The position numbers were made by a program, and so were the translations under genes. Source: Carnobacterium_B sp040274945 (GTDB lineage: Bacteria; Bacillota; Bacilli; Lactobacillales; Carnobacteriaceae). Taken from it: a stretch of DNA of 64,000 nucleotides. Shown piece by piece: positions 1-8,654 of this stretch. Location: contig NZ_JBEMAR010000007.1 in the NCBI RefSeq assembly GCF_040274945.1, forward strand, positions 62,001 to 126,000, given 5' to 3'. Position 1 is the first letter of the stretch. Each line of letters starts with the position of its first letter. The notes beneath the pieces are model-generated. The model was not told the origin of the DNA. It was given only the letters and a program-made list of their open reading frames with translations, and ran no database searches.

Positions 1-234
1 TGAATTTGCTCATTCGTTCATTACTACTCTATTTTAGATCTGATTTAGAAAAAAAGTAGGTCAAAACTTTACCCAAAAGGATTCTTTTTTGCCTTCATCC
101 TTTTTAAATGGTCTATATCAGGTCAAGAAATGTGCTTCTTTTTCATCTTTTTACTTTTAAAAAAAATAAATGCCCATTCTACTGATAATCACTAGAATAA
201 ATATTTTATTTTTCAAACTATTTTATTGTAACTT

Positions 235-1713
235 TTACAGATCTAATTCAATTTTTTTCAACTCAATAAAATGAATAGAATTTATATCCATATAGGCGTA
301 AAAAGACCATTTCCCATTGATGATTTCATCTTTTATTTCTACATCTGGGGTTGCGGTAGAAATAATATACTTCATCACGTCTTGGTTAATGCCATGCTTA
401 CTATTTATCTTTCTTAAGTTGTCATAGAGAGCGCCATTTTTACGATCAAATTTAAACCGAGTAACTTGGTACTCACCAGGATCCAAACTATCAAGGGTCA
501 CTTGTAGTTCTTTGCTATGCTGTCGCAAAAATAATTCATCAACTGAATAACGGGGATTAAAATTTCGCTCGTGAAAAATAGCTAATTGATACCCATCTTC
601 ATTTTTTGTCATCAGATGATTTTCACCCTCTGATAAGATGGTTCCATATAATCGTTCTTTAAAAAACATCGCATAATACACCGGGCGTTTCCCATTAAAA
701 TAATGAAAAAGCTCAAGCCCGTCTGAAACAAGGTCTGTACTATTATGAATGCGCTCATGAATTTCATTATTGATCCAAAAACCTAACCCTTGTACCTCTT
801 GACTTAATTCTATTACAGTATTAAAAATAAGAGCTGCACGGAAAAATGTGCCATTGATGTACCGTGAATCTCCCGTTAACGTATTCCACATATCAAGGAA
901 TAATGGTTTTCTAATGCCATTCTTCTGAAGAAATTGTTTTAATTTTTTTGTTTTATTTATGTGGTAATTTTGCGAGTTAATAAAATTTTGATCACTTGTA
1001 TCATCAAAATTAATATCCGTATTCCGATTCGCATCAAAACTAATAAAATCAATACTATTTGCTTTTTTCAACACCCACATATGACTACTCACAGTTTTCA
1101 TCTTCTCTTCATCAAAAGGTAAAAAAACACCCAACTGAATATGCAACGATTTCTTTTTTAAAATCCCGTGCAAAGTCTCATATAAGTCTTCTAGTATCAT
1201 AGGATCAAGTTTTGTTTCTTTTGGGGCATAAAAAAGAATATGCCACTGTTTAACAAAATCTTTCCCAAAGACTTGGATGGTGTGATTTAAAAATGCCTTT
1301 AACCTAGAAAAATAATCTTTAAAATAAAGTATTTCATTTACATTGATGCGCAGAAATACACTGAATCCTAACTCTTTAATTGTTCGTAAAGCCAGATCAG
1401 AATTGGCATAGCTTGAAGTAGTAGAAATTGTTTCATCTGTGTTAACTTCTGGGAGAATTGTTGACCCGCCTATTAAATTACGAATACCAATATAGTCAAT
1501 TTTCATTGAACTGTGCGTCATCAAAATTTGTTTCTTTATATTTTCATTTAAAACATCTTTTAATTCACCAACAAAAACAATGTGTTTCTCATGCATAAGC
1601 GTATTTTTTGTTTGCTCCATTGGCGAAACAAGTAATTTTTCACTTGTAAAATCATTCCCTAAAAGAGACTGGTTCATTTCTTTATCACAATACTTTGTCA
1701 ATTTCACCAACAC
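235..1713 (-). CDS. GH39-like domain, second half of a split AraC-GH39 regulator
   Basis: The 492-residue frame begins with GTG on the codon right after the TAA that ends the AraC gene upstream, in the same frame, so both halves look like one ~783-residue protein interrupted by a single stop. The sequence resembles the GH39 (beta-xylosidase-like) domain that follows AraC domains in a known class of Lactobacillales regulators, for example the stretch MWNTLTG followed by NGTFFRAA at about residues 275-290. The position where GH39 enzymes carry their nucleophile Glu (TEW) reads DMW at 274-276, and the usual acid/base NEP motif is not visible near WHILFYAPKE (157-166). The domain is therefore probably a sugar sensor and not an enzyme. 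It has no strong Shine-Dalgarno of its own. It may be untranslated, or made by readthrough or reinitiation. Confidence 0.65.
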   Translation of the reverse strand: MLVKLTKYCDKEMNQSLLGNDFTSEKLLVSPMEQTKNTLMHEKHIVFVGELKDVLNENIKKQILMTHSSMKIDYIGIRNLIGGSTILPEVNTDETISTTSSYANSDLALRTIKELGFSVFLRINVNEILYFKDYFSRLKAFLNHTIQVFGKDFVKQWHILFYAPKETKLDPMILEDLYETLHGILKKKSLHIQLGVFLPFDEEKMKTVSSHMWVLKKANSIDFISFDANRNTDINFDDTSDQNFINSQNYHINKTKKLKQFLQKNGIRKPLFLDMWNTLTGDSRYINGTFFRAALIFNTVIELSQEVQGLGFWINNEIHERIHNSTDLVSDGLELFHYFNGKRPVYYAMFFKERLYGTILSEGENHLMTKNEDGYQLAIFHERNFNPRYSVDELFLRQHSKELQVTLDSLDPGEYQVTRFKFDRKNGALYDNLRKINSKHGINQDVMKYIISTATPDVEIKDEIINGKWSFYAYMDINSIHFIELKKIELDL

Positions 1714-2586
1714 TTATGGAGAATCTAAAATACTAGATTTTCCACTATTATTCCTAGCACTATCTCCTTCTATAAGAGCAGCAGATTTATGTTTTTTTCG
1801 ATAATTAGCTGGCGTTTGTTGATAAGTTGATTTAAAAGCAAGTGCAAATTGTTTTGCGGTAGTGAATCCATTACGAGATGCAATCTGAAAGAGCGAATCC
1901 GAGGAATGAACCAAATCTTCTTTACTGTGCTTAAGTCGAACACTAGTCAAATATTTCGAAAAATTAATGCCTACAAATTGTTTGAAATAACGAGAAAAGT
2001 AAGAAGACGATAGAAACTCTTGGTTTGCCATATCTGTCAGTGATAGAGGTTCACCATAATGGTGTTCTATATAATTTAGAATACGTGTGATTCGCTCATC
2101 CTCAAGTTCAATTTGTTCTTGATAAGGAATGCTTTTTTTGAAAAAACGAATCATCATCAATAAAATTTGATAAAGATCACTTTGAACGCTAACGGAACTA
2201 TCTTCACTTTTCTGTAAATGAGAGATGACTATTTTAGCTAATAAACGACGCAATTGCGCTAAAACTTCCTCACGACCGGTATCAATATTTTTAGAGAAGC
2301 ATTCAAATATATAATGATAATAAGCCTCATACTGCATTTTAAAAAAGTGATTCGTAATTGAAAGAGAAACAAGAACATTGTTTGAATCTCCAGAAATACT
2401 ATAGATGGTATTTCGATTGATTATTAGAATATCGCTCTCTTGCAAGTGGTAATCTTTCACATCCATAGAAACCATAAAATTTCCTTCGACTACGAATAAA
2501 AGTATTGTACCTGCAAATTGTTGAGACGAGACAGATTGAATACTTTGAATCATAATCTCAAAATCAGTTATAAATTTCTGCTTCAT
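1714..2586 (-). CDS. AraC-family transcriptional regulator, truncated before its GH39 half
   Basis: 290 residues. The N-terminal ~100 residues form a cupin-like effector domain. Two helix-turn-helix motifs occupy about residues 165-262, with the typical LSLTDMANQEFLSSSYFSRYFK and GFTTAKQFALAFK segments. A good ribosome site (AAAGGAGTG) precedes the ATG. The protein stops after a Ser/Asn-rich linker (SARNNSGKSS) at TAA, which is followed in frame by the GH39-like region. It could still bind DNA without that half. It is transcribed away from the YibE/F-type pair starting at 2796, so those genes or a sugar locus outside the window are candidate targets. The effector is unknown. Confidence 0.8.
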   Translation of the reverse strand: MKQKFITDFEIMIQSIQSVSSQQFAGTILLFVVEGNFMVSMDVKDYHLQESDILIINRNTIYSISGDSNNVLVSLSITNHFFKMQYEAYYHYIFECFSKNIDTGREEVLAQLRRLLAKIVISHLQKSEDSSVSVQSDLYQILLMMIRFFKKSIPYQEQIELEDERITRILNYIEHHYGEPLSLTDMANQEFLSSSYFSRYFKQFVGINFSKYLTSVRLKHSKEDLVHSSDSLFQIASRNGFTTAKQFALAFKSTYQQTPANYRKKHKSAALIEGDSARNNSGKSSILDSP

Positions 2587-2795
2587 ATTACACTCCTTTT
2601 GGGCAAATCATTCTACTGGATAATCCACTCATTTATTTGTTGTTCCCACTATTCTTATCACACTGCTATTATATGGGTCATGCTACGCGAAATCAAATTC
2701 ACTTAATTTTTTAGCTAGAATAGTCATTAAAACAATATATGTTACAATAAACATGCTTATTTTGCATGATTCATCTTTATACTGGAGGTATCTAT

Positions 2796-3896
2796 TTGAA
2801 TAAAAAGTCTAGTTATTTATACGGCAGTATTTTTCTGTGTGTCATCCTATCTATGTTATTTGTACAAAATAATTTCTATTTATATGATGATTCCATAGCA
2901 GAAGTCGTAACAGTAACTCTTAACGAACAAAAAAGCTCTAACGATCCAACTACTAATGATCGTTTGTTTGATCAAACTCTAGTTGGGAAACTAGTAAATG
3001 GCGAACAAAAGGATGAATTAATCACACTAGAAAATACCTACTCTCTATCTGGAGCATATGATCACGAGTATGAAATAGGTGATGAAATTTTTGTTTCCAT
3101 CCAAAAGAATTCAGGCAGTGAGTTAAGTGGAAGCATTGACGGTCCAAAACGAGATACCTTTGTTTTAGCAGCCACTTGGTTATTTATAGTAACGGTACTA
3201 CTGGTTGGAAAGAGAAGCGGCTGGTTTTCATTAGTCAGTTTACTCATTAACGTCTTAGTATTATCACTCGCATTAACTGTCTATGCAAATTCAGAAGATG
3301 CTAACTTACTGCTTATATGCAGTGGTTTAGTCGTTTTTTTCACGATTACTTCTCTATTCTTGGTTAGTGGAAATACTGAGAAAACATATGCTGCTATCTT
3401 AGCCACATTGACGGGAACATTTTCCGCTCTTCTTATTGCTTATATTGTCATGCAGTTAACCGCGGAAAAAGGACTTAGATATGAGGAGATGGCTTTTATA
3501 ACCAGATCTCCACAAAAAATATTTTTAGCTAGCATTCTAGTTGGTTCTTTGGGTGCTGTTATGGATATTGCGATTACGATCACCTCTTCTCTTTATGAGT
3601 TGTACGATAAAAACAACTCCATTCCCCTAAAGAACTTAAAAGCTTCTGGAAAGGAAATTGGTGCAGACATCATGGGTACTATGACAAATGTTTTGTTTTT
3701 TGCATATGTCAGTGGAAGCATACCGATGATTCTTCTCTACTTAAAAAACGGTTCTACGCTAGGTTACACATTAGCGATGAATTTATCCTTAGAATTGACC
3801 CGCGCACTCGTTGGAAGTATTGGAATTGTATTGACCATTCCAATAAGCATTTATACTGCAACTTATTTCATTCAAAAAAGGAGGTCACCTAAATGA
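2796..3896 (+). CDS. YibE/F-family membrane protein, first of a pair
   Basis: 366 residues from the TTG at 2796, chosen because GGAGG lies 7 nt upstream; an in-frame ATG at 2766 has no ribosome site. One N-terminal hydrophobic helix precedes an extracytoplasmic beta-rich segment (about residues 30-115) with KRDTF at its end. About seven or eight transmembrane helices follow. The GSLGAVMDIAITITSSLYEL-type motif (about 250-270) and an I-G-A-D-I-M-G stretch are hallmarks of YibE/F proteins. The transport role of the family is not established. It overlaps the second YibF-like gene by 3-4 nt (ATGA), so the two are translationally coupled and probably form one complex. Confidence 0.8.
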   Translation: MNKKSSYLYGSIFLCVILSMLFVQNNFYLYDDSIAEVVTVTLNEQKSSNDPTTNDRLFDQTLVGKLVNGEQKDELITLENTYSLSGAYDHEYEIGDEIFVSIQKNSGSELSGSIDGPKRDTFVLAATWLFIVTVLLVGKRSGWFSLVSLLINVLVLSLALTVYANSEDANLLLICSGLVVFFTITSLFLVSGNTEKTYAAILATLTGTFSALLIAYIVMQLTAEKGLRYEEMAFITRSPQKIFLASILVGSLGAVMDIAITITSSLYELYDKNNSIPLKNLKASGKEIGADIMGTMTNVLFFAYVSGSIPMILLYLKNGSTLGYTLAMNLSLELTRALVGSIGIVLTIPISIYTATYFIQKRRSPK

Positions 3897-4675
3897 ATGT
3901 CTTAGTGTGCCTATCGATTATTTTATTTGTACTAATGAAATTGATCAGTGGCGAAAAAGGGACAAGATCGTTTATTGCTCTTTTTTTAAACTTTGGTATC
4001 ACTCTTTTAGCGATACTCTTAATGACGCGAGAAGCATTTAATCCTATTTTTCTAACCATGATTGCTTGTATCCTTATTAGTTGCATCAACCTCTTTTATA
4101 TAAATACGATAAATCTTAAATCCGTTATTTCATTTATTGCAACACTGATGACTTTATTCTTTTTAGTCGGGCTTATTTTTATATTTGTTGAAAAATCTAT
4201 GATACAGGGATTTGGCATAGAAGAGATAGAAGAGCTTTCTTTCTTCAATCTCTATGTTGGTGTGAATTTTATTGAAATCGCTAGTTGTACTATCATAATG
4301 GGTTCTATAGGAGCTATTACAGACACTTCTATTTCCATTTCTTCCGCAATGAATGAAATTTTTATTCATAATCCATTCATGGACCAACGCTCTCTTTTCA
4401 AATCCGGTATGAATGTTGGAAAAGATATTCTGGGCACTACAACAAACACTTTGTATTTCGCATTTATTGGTGGATATTTAGCCTTAATCGTTTGGTTTAA
4501 AGACTTATCTTATTCGTTTGGTGAAGTGATCAATTCTAAGGTATTCAGTTCAGAAGTCATTTCCATATTCTGTATTGGAACAGGCGCCATTTTGATCATA
4601 CCGATTACTGCTTGGCTTACAGCCTTTATGTTAACACGGCGTAAAAAAGACGTTTCTGTAAGTGAGGAAGTTTGA
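3893..4675 (+). CDS. YibE/F-family membrane protein, second of a pair
   Basis: 260 residues, almost entirely hydrophobic with about seven predicted membrane helices. It carries the same family motif as its upstream partner (GSIGAITDTSISISSAMNEI, about residues 142-161) and the G-K-D-I-L-G-T-T-T-N stretch parallel to the partner's G-A-D-I-M-G-T-M-T-N. It lacks the extracytoplasmic domain of the first protein. Its start overlaps the upstream stop (ATGA), with AAGGAGG a few bases before. The two genes probably arose by duplication. Function is unknown beyond a membrane, presumably transport-related, role. Confidence 0.78.
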   Translation: MNVLVCLSIILFVLMKLISGEKGTRSFIALFLNFGITLLAILLMTREAFNPIFLTMIACILISCINLFYINTINLKSVISFIATLMTLFFLVGLIFIFVEKSMIQGFGIEEIEELSFFNLYVGVNFIEIASCTIIMGSIGAITDTSISISSAMNEIFIHNPFMDQRSLFKSGMNVGKDILGTTTNTLYFAFIGGYLALIVWFKDLSYSFGEVINSKVFSSEVISIFCIGTGAILIIPITAWLTAFMLTRRKKDVSVSEEV

Positions 4676-4742
4676 TAAATTAGAAAATTTTTCTTCAGTA
4701 TCAAAATGATGCTACTTTCAAGGAAAAATAAAAGACTTTTGG

Positions 4743-4887
4743 GTCTCACTCTCCCGTGGAGAGGCATTTCAGGAAAGAGTGAGACTCCTTTTTCGCTCCA
4801 CTTTAACGTGAAACCTACCTTCACGGAAGAGTGAACACTTTTTTTTTTCTCACTCTTCCGTGGAGAAGCGTTTCATGGAAGAGTGAG
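4743..4887 (+). repeat. Three tandem terminator-like hairpins of one family
   Basis: Three imperfect palindromes lie at 4743-4785, 4799-4833 and 4849-4887. Their outer arms read CACTCTTCC and GGAAGAGTG with small changes. Copies 1 and 3 also share the central GTGGAGARGCRTTTCA. Copies 1 and 3 are followed by runs of five T, and copy 2 by a run of ten T. They lie after the YibF-like gene and before the convergent ABC exporter operon. They may act as repeated terminators for the plus-strand operon, or belong to a dispersed palindromic repeat family. Confidence 0.75.
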
Positions 4888-4936
4888 CTTTTTCACTCTA
4901 CTATTTGAGACCGTCCCAGAATAAAAATCCGTATAC

Positions 4937-4974
4937 AAAGAAAGGGCTGAGATAAAAATCTCAGCCCTTTCTTT
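4937..4974. terminator. Bidirectional terminator between convergent operons
   Basis: A perfect 17-bp inverted repeat (arms 4937-4953 and 4958-4974) has a 4-nt AAAA loop. The arms begin and end with A-rich and T-rich runs, so it can terminate both the YibE/F operon and the ABC exporter operon ending at 4993. Confidence 0.85.
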
Positions 4975-4992
4975 AGGTATTCAATTTAAAAG

Positions 4993-6783
4993 TTACATTT
5001 CACCAGTTTTTTCTTGATACGTTTGCAGTTCATACATATCAAAGTAGGTTCCTTTTTTATCGATCAATTCATCATGAGTCCCTTTTTCAACAATTTCACC
5101 GTTACTCAAAACTAAAATTTGATCTGCATCTTTTACAGTGGATAATCGGTGAGCAATGATTAAAGACGTTCGGTCTTTGCGCATATTGGCCAAACCTTTT
5201 TGAATTTTCTCTTCTGTTTCAGTATCTATATTAGCTGTTGCTTCATCAAGAATTAGAATACGTGGCGAACGCAGAATGGTTCTAGCAAAACTGATTAATT
5301 GCTTTTCTCCAGCAGATAAACTTGCTCCACGTTCGATGACCTTTGATGCGTAACCATGCTCCATTTCAGATATAAACTCATCTGCATAAACAAACTCAGC
5401 AGCTTTTTTAACTTCAGCCTCTGTGTAGTCACTATTGTACATTCGAATATTGTCTGCGATATTTCCATAAAATAGGAAACTATCCTGCAGAACCAATCCC
5501 ATTTTAGTTCGAAGGCCTTCTATTGGCATATCCTTGAGTGAGTGACCATCAATAGTGATCTCTCCTTCGTGATATTCGTAGAACCGCATCAGTACATTAA
5601 TAATAGAACTTTTTCCTGATCCCGTTTGGCCGACTAAGGCAACCGTTTCTCCTGGTTTCACTTCAAAGCTGATATTACGCAAGACTTGCTTACTGCCATC
5701 GTATGAGAAGTTCAAGTTATTTACACGAATATGGCCTTCTGTGATCATACCAGTGGTACCTGTCTTAGATTGCGGAGCAAGTTCTTCACTTTTCAGCAAC
5801 TCTTGAACCCTATGCCCTGACACAATTCCATCTTGTAACGAACTTAAACTGTTCATCATTTGGCTGATTGGTTGGAAAAATGATCGTGAATAAGCTGTAA
5901 ACGCATATACCAACCCTATATTAATGTTTCCTTGAGTCCAATCTTGATACCCAAAAATAAGCAGCACCGCTACTAGAGCGATTGATTCAATCACATTGAT
6001 TGCGGGCGCCAATAATAAAGCATTCATACTATACATAGAACGACGAGAAACGACATATTCTTCATTGACCGTATTGAACTCATCTACTAACCGCTCTTCT
6101 TGGTTGTATTTTTGAATAATACTCATCCCACTAATGGATTCACTTAAATTGGCATTCAACTGACTTAAGATTTTTCGCATACGACTGTACACAAGTGTGC
6201 TCTTCTTTCGATAAATCCCTGCGATCCAAACAATAACCGGTGTGAATAGAAGAAAAACTAAAGCCATTCTCCAGTTCAGTGCAAACATAGCAATTGTAAT
6301 CGACAATACATTGAACACCCCAGTAGCAATGGTCAAAAAGACAGTCCAAAATTCTTTAATCGTCTCTGTATCATTTGTTACTCTGGAAACAACTGTCCCC
6401 GCTGGTGTCTGATCGAAATAGCGCATGCCAAGTAAAACGACCTTTTCATACAATTGATTTCGAATATTGCCCACGGTTCTTTCTGAAGCCGTGTTAAAGA
6501 GAAAGTCTTTTGCATAAGCAAATACAGCTTTAAGAAGGGTTAATATCCCATAAAAAGTTACTATACGTACCGTAATTTCGATTGTTGCTGTTCCATTGGC
6601 TAAATACGTATCGATGTAACGCTGAATAATAATGGGCAAATACGCAGCGATAGCTGAACCCAATGCTAGAAATACAAAAGAAATGAGAAATAGGAACTGA
6701 TAGGGTTTTGCAAAACGAAATAGACTAAGTAAAATACGCCAAGATTCTTTAGTAGAAAAAGCCGTTTGTTTTTGTTTGTCCAT
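4993..6783 (-). CDS. Heterodimeric multidrug ABC exporter subunit (BmrD/LmrD/YheH type)
   Basis: 596 residues: a six-helix exporter transmembrane domain (about 20-330) followed by an ATPase domain. Visible motifs are Walker A GQTGSGKSS, a divergent signature LSAGEKQ, Walker B LILIDE-like ILILDEATANID with the catalytic Glu present, and the H-loop IIAHRLSTV. The partner encoded directly upstream ends at 6783, overlapping this start by one base. In the BmrCD/LmrCD family this subunit carries the canonical Walker B Glu and a modified signature motif, as seen here. It probably forms a drug or lipid exporter in the cytoplasmic membrane. Substrate cannot be read from sequence. Confidence 0.88.
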   Translation of the reverse strand: MDKQKQTAFSTKESWRILLSLFRFAKPYQFLFLISFVFLALGSAIAAYLPIIIQRYIDTYLANGTATIEITVRIVTFYGILTLLKAVFAYAKDFLFNTASERTVGNIRNQLYEKVVLLGMRYFDQTPAGTVVSRVTNDTETIKEFWTVFLTIATGVFNVLSITIAMFALNWRMALVFLLFTPVIVWIAGIYRKKSTLVYSRMRKILSQLNANLSESISGMSIIQKYNQEERLVDEFNTVNEEYVVSRRSMYSMNALLLAPAINVIESIALVAVLLIFGYQDWTQGNINIGLVYAFTAYSRSFFQPISQMMNSLSSLQDGIVSGHRVQELLKSEELAPQSKTGTTGMITEGHIRVNNLNFSYDGSKQVLRNISFEVKPGETVALVGQTGSGKSSIINVLMRFYEYHEGEITIDGHSLKDMPIEGLRTKMGLVLQDSFLFYGNIADNIRMYNSDYTEAEVKKAAEFVYADEFISEMEHGYASKVIERGASLSAGEKQLISFARTILRSPRILILDEATANIDTETEEKIQKGLANMRKDRTSLIIAHRLSTVKDADQILVLSNGEIVEKGTHDELIDKKGTYFDMYELQTYQEKTGEM

Positions 6784-8537
6784 TATAACCCCTCCCCATC
6801 TAATTTTTTCTCTAGCTGTTGTTTTTGATACATATCACGGTACCAACCTTTTGTTTCGATTAATTGCTCGTGAGAACCACGTTCACTAATGCTTCCTTTT
6901 TCCATCACGATGATTTCATCTGCGTTCATGATTGAACTGATGCGGTGAGCAGAAATAATCGTTGTTTTGTTGCTTCGTTCTTTTTTCAATGAATTTAAAA
7001 TAGCTTCTTCTGTGTGAGCATCTACAGCTGATAAAGAATCATCTAGAATCAGACAATCTGGCTCCACTGCTAAAGCACGAGCAATAGCAATACGTTGTTT
7101 TTGTCCACCAGATAAAGAAACGCCTCTTTCACCCACTTCTGTATCGTATCCCTGTGGAAATTGCAAAATATCTTCATGAACATTCGCTAATTTTGCATAT
7201 TTTTCAACTTCTTCTTGCGTTAAATTTTTATTCCCAAATCGGATATTTTCTCTAATGGTTGTTGAAAACAGAAAGTTTTCTTGTGGGACAATTGCAATGC
7301 CTTTTTTTAGCGATTCTAAAGCATAGTCCTTTATATTAATATCGTTATATGAAATCATACCTTCATATTGATCGTAATCGCGTAACAACAATTTATAGAG
7401 TGCGCTCTTTCCAGCACCCGTTCTGCCGACAACTCCCAGCATGTTTCCTTTTGCTAAGTGAAAAGAAACATTTGTTAAAACAGGTTTCTCATCATCTGGA
7501 TAAGTAAACGATTGAATATCGAAAATAATATCTCCGTCTAATTCTTGACGATAAGGGTTTTCCATTTCTACAATAGAAGGAGTATAAGCTAATAAAACAT
7601 CTACTCTATCATAAGCCGCACTTCCTCTTTCAAGGGTATTGATTAGTCCACCTACTGCGAGCAACGGCCACTGCATCATACCTATATAACTGATAAAAGC
7701 TACTAAGTCTCCAATCGATATCCGTCCACTTTGAACATAATTTCCACCAACTAATAAAGCAATCACATAAGTTAGCCCCATGACGATTTCTATACTTGGA
7801 TTTAAAGCTGCTTTTAATTTGTAGACACGTTGATTTTCATCGACAACATGCTGCGTTTCTTTTTTAAAAGCAGACAAATCTTCTTTTTCTTCACCCAACG
7901 TTTTTAAGACCTTCATTCCTGTTACACTTTCTTGAACATGGTCATTCATTGATGAAAAAGCTTGTAGTGCACCACGGTAACGTGCATGGATCATTTTCCC
8001 TAAATACGTTGAAACAATGATCAAAATAGGTAGAGGTAAAACTGACACTAGTGTTAGTTTCCAATCGATGAAAAAGAACATTGAAAAGAGTGTTACACCA
8101 CCTAATGATAAGGCATCCGTCAACGTCAATACACCATCCGCTGCAACAAATCGAATAGCTGCCAAGTCATTTGTGGCATGTGCCATCAAATCACCTGTCC
8201 GGTATTTGTGGAAAAATTCTGAATCCATACGTGTGAAAAATGAAAACAATCGATTGCGCAAGATAGATTCAATTAATGTTGAATTCCCAAATAAAGCCAT
8301 TCTCCATCCATAGCGTAAGGCATACATAACTAAGGCAAAAATAAGGATCAAACTCACCCAAAAAAGTAATATCTTCCAATTTAACGTTCCTGCTATAAAA
8401 TGGTCAATAATTGTCCCAATAATTTTAGGATTCATCACTTGTAAAATGGCACAAATAATTAACGCAGAAACACCAAAAGAGTAGCTTTTCCAACGTAATT
8501 TAAAAAACCAGCCATATTTTTTTAACGTATTAAACAT
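6783..8537 (-). CDS. Heterodimeric multidrug ABC exporter subunit (BmrC/LmrC/YheI type)
   Basis: 584 residues with six membrane helices in the first ~310, then an ATPase domain with Walker A GRTGAGKS, intact signature LSGGQKQR, and Walker B CLILDDSLSAVD. The residue after the Walker B Asp is Asp in place of the catalytic Glu, the expected degenerate site of the BmrC/LmrC side of asymmetric exporters. The H-loop ISAHRISS is present. It is the first gene of a two-gene operon whose promoter should lie in 8538-8600, just beyond the terminator of the CoA-disulfide reductase gene. Confidence 0.88.
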   Translation of the reverse strand: MFNTLKKYGWFFKLRWKSYSFGVSALIICAILQVMNPKIIGTIIDHFIAGTLNWKILLFWVSLILIFALVMYALRYGWRMALFGNSTLIESILRNRLFSFFTRMDSEFFHKYRTGDLMAHATNDLAAIRFVAADGVLTLTDALSLGGVTLFSMFFFIDWKLTLVSVLPLPILIIVSTYLGKMIHARYRGALQAFSSMNDHVQESVTGMKVLKTLGEEKEDLSAFKKETQHVVDENQRVYKLKAALNPSIEIVMGLTYVIALLVGGNYVQSGRISIGDLVAFISYIGMMQWPLLAVGGLINTLERGSAAYDRVDVLLAYTPSIVEMENPYRQELDGDIIFDIQSFTYPDDEKPVLTNVSFHLAKGNMLGVVGRTGAGKSALYKLLLRDYDQYEGMISYNDINIKDYALESLKKGIAIVPQENFLFSTTIRENIRFGNKNLTQEEVEKYAKLANVHEDILQFPQGYDTEVGERGVSLSGGQKQRIAIARALAVEPDCLILDDSLSAVDAHTEEAILNSLKKERSNKTTIISAHRISSIMNADEIIVMEKGSISERGSHEQLIETKGWYRDMYQKQQLEKKLDGEGL

Positions 8538-8600
8538 TATTTCGTTCCTTTCTTTTGCTTACTACTTTTTTAACACCATTACTTTTCACACCACAAAAAA

Positions 8601-8628
8601 ACAAATAGAAAGGAAACTTCCTATTTGT
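8601..8628 (-). terminator. Terminator after CoA-disulfide reductase gene
   Basis: The inverted repeat ACAAATAG/CTATTTGT encloses a smaller AAGG/CTT pairing. Read on the minus strand it is followed by seven T. It lies 26 nt beyond the stop of the reductase gene. Confidence 0.75.
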
Positions 8629-8654
8629 CCCGAATAGTAGTTATGAGTGTTGTA

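Noticed and set aside
1..234. Gene or RNA at the window start
   Set aside because: Only AT-rich sequence without coding frame, hairpin or recognisable motif.
1580..1804. Plus-strand small frame opposite the AraC-GH39 junction
   Set aside because: Antisense shadow with no ribosome site or family resemblance. Similar shadows opposite most large genes were also left out.
2766..2795. Upstream ATG start for the YibE/F-type gene
   Set aside because: It lacks a ribosome site, whereas the TTG at 2796 is 7 nt after GGAGG.
4743..4887. Insertion-sequence ends
   Set aside because: The palindromes are tandem hairpins without a transposase gene or flanking target duplications.
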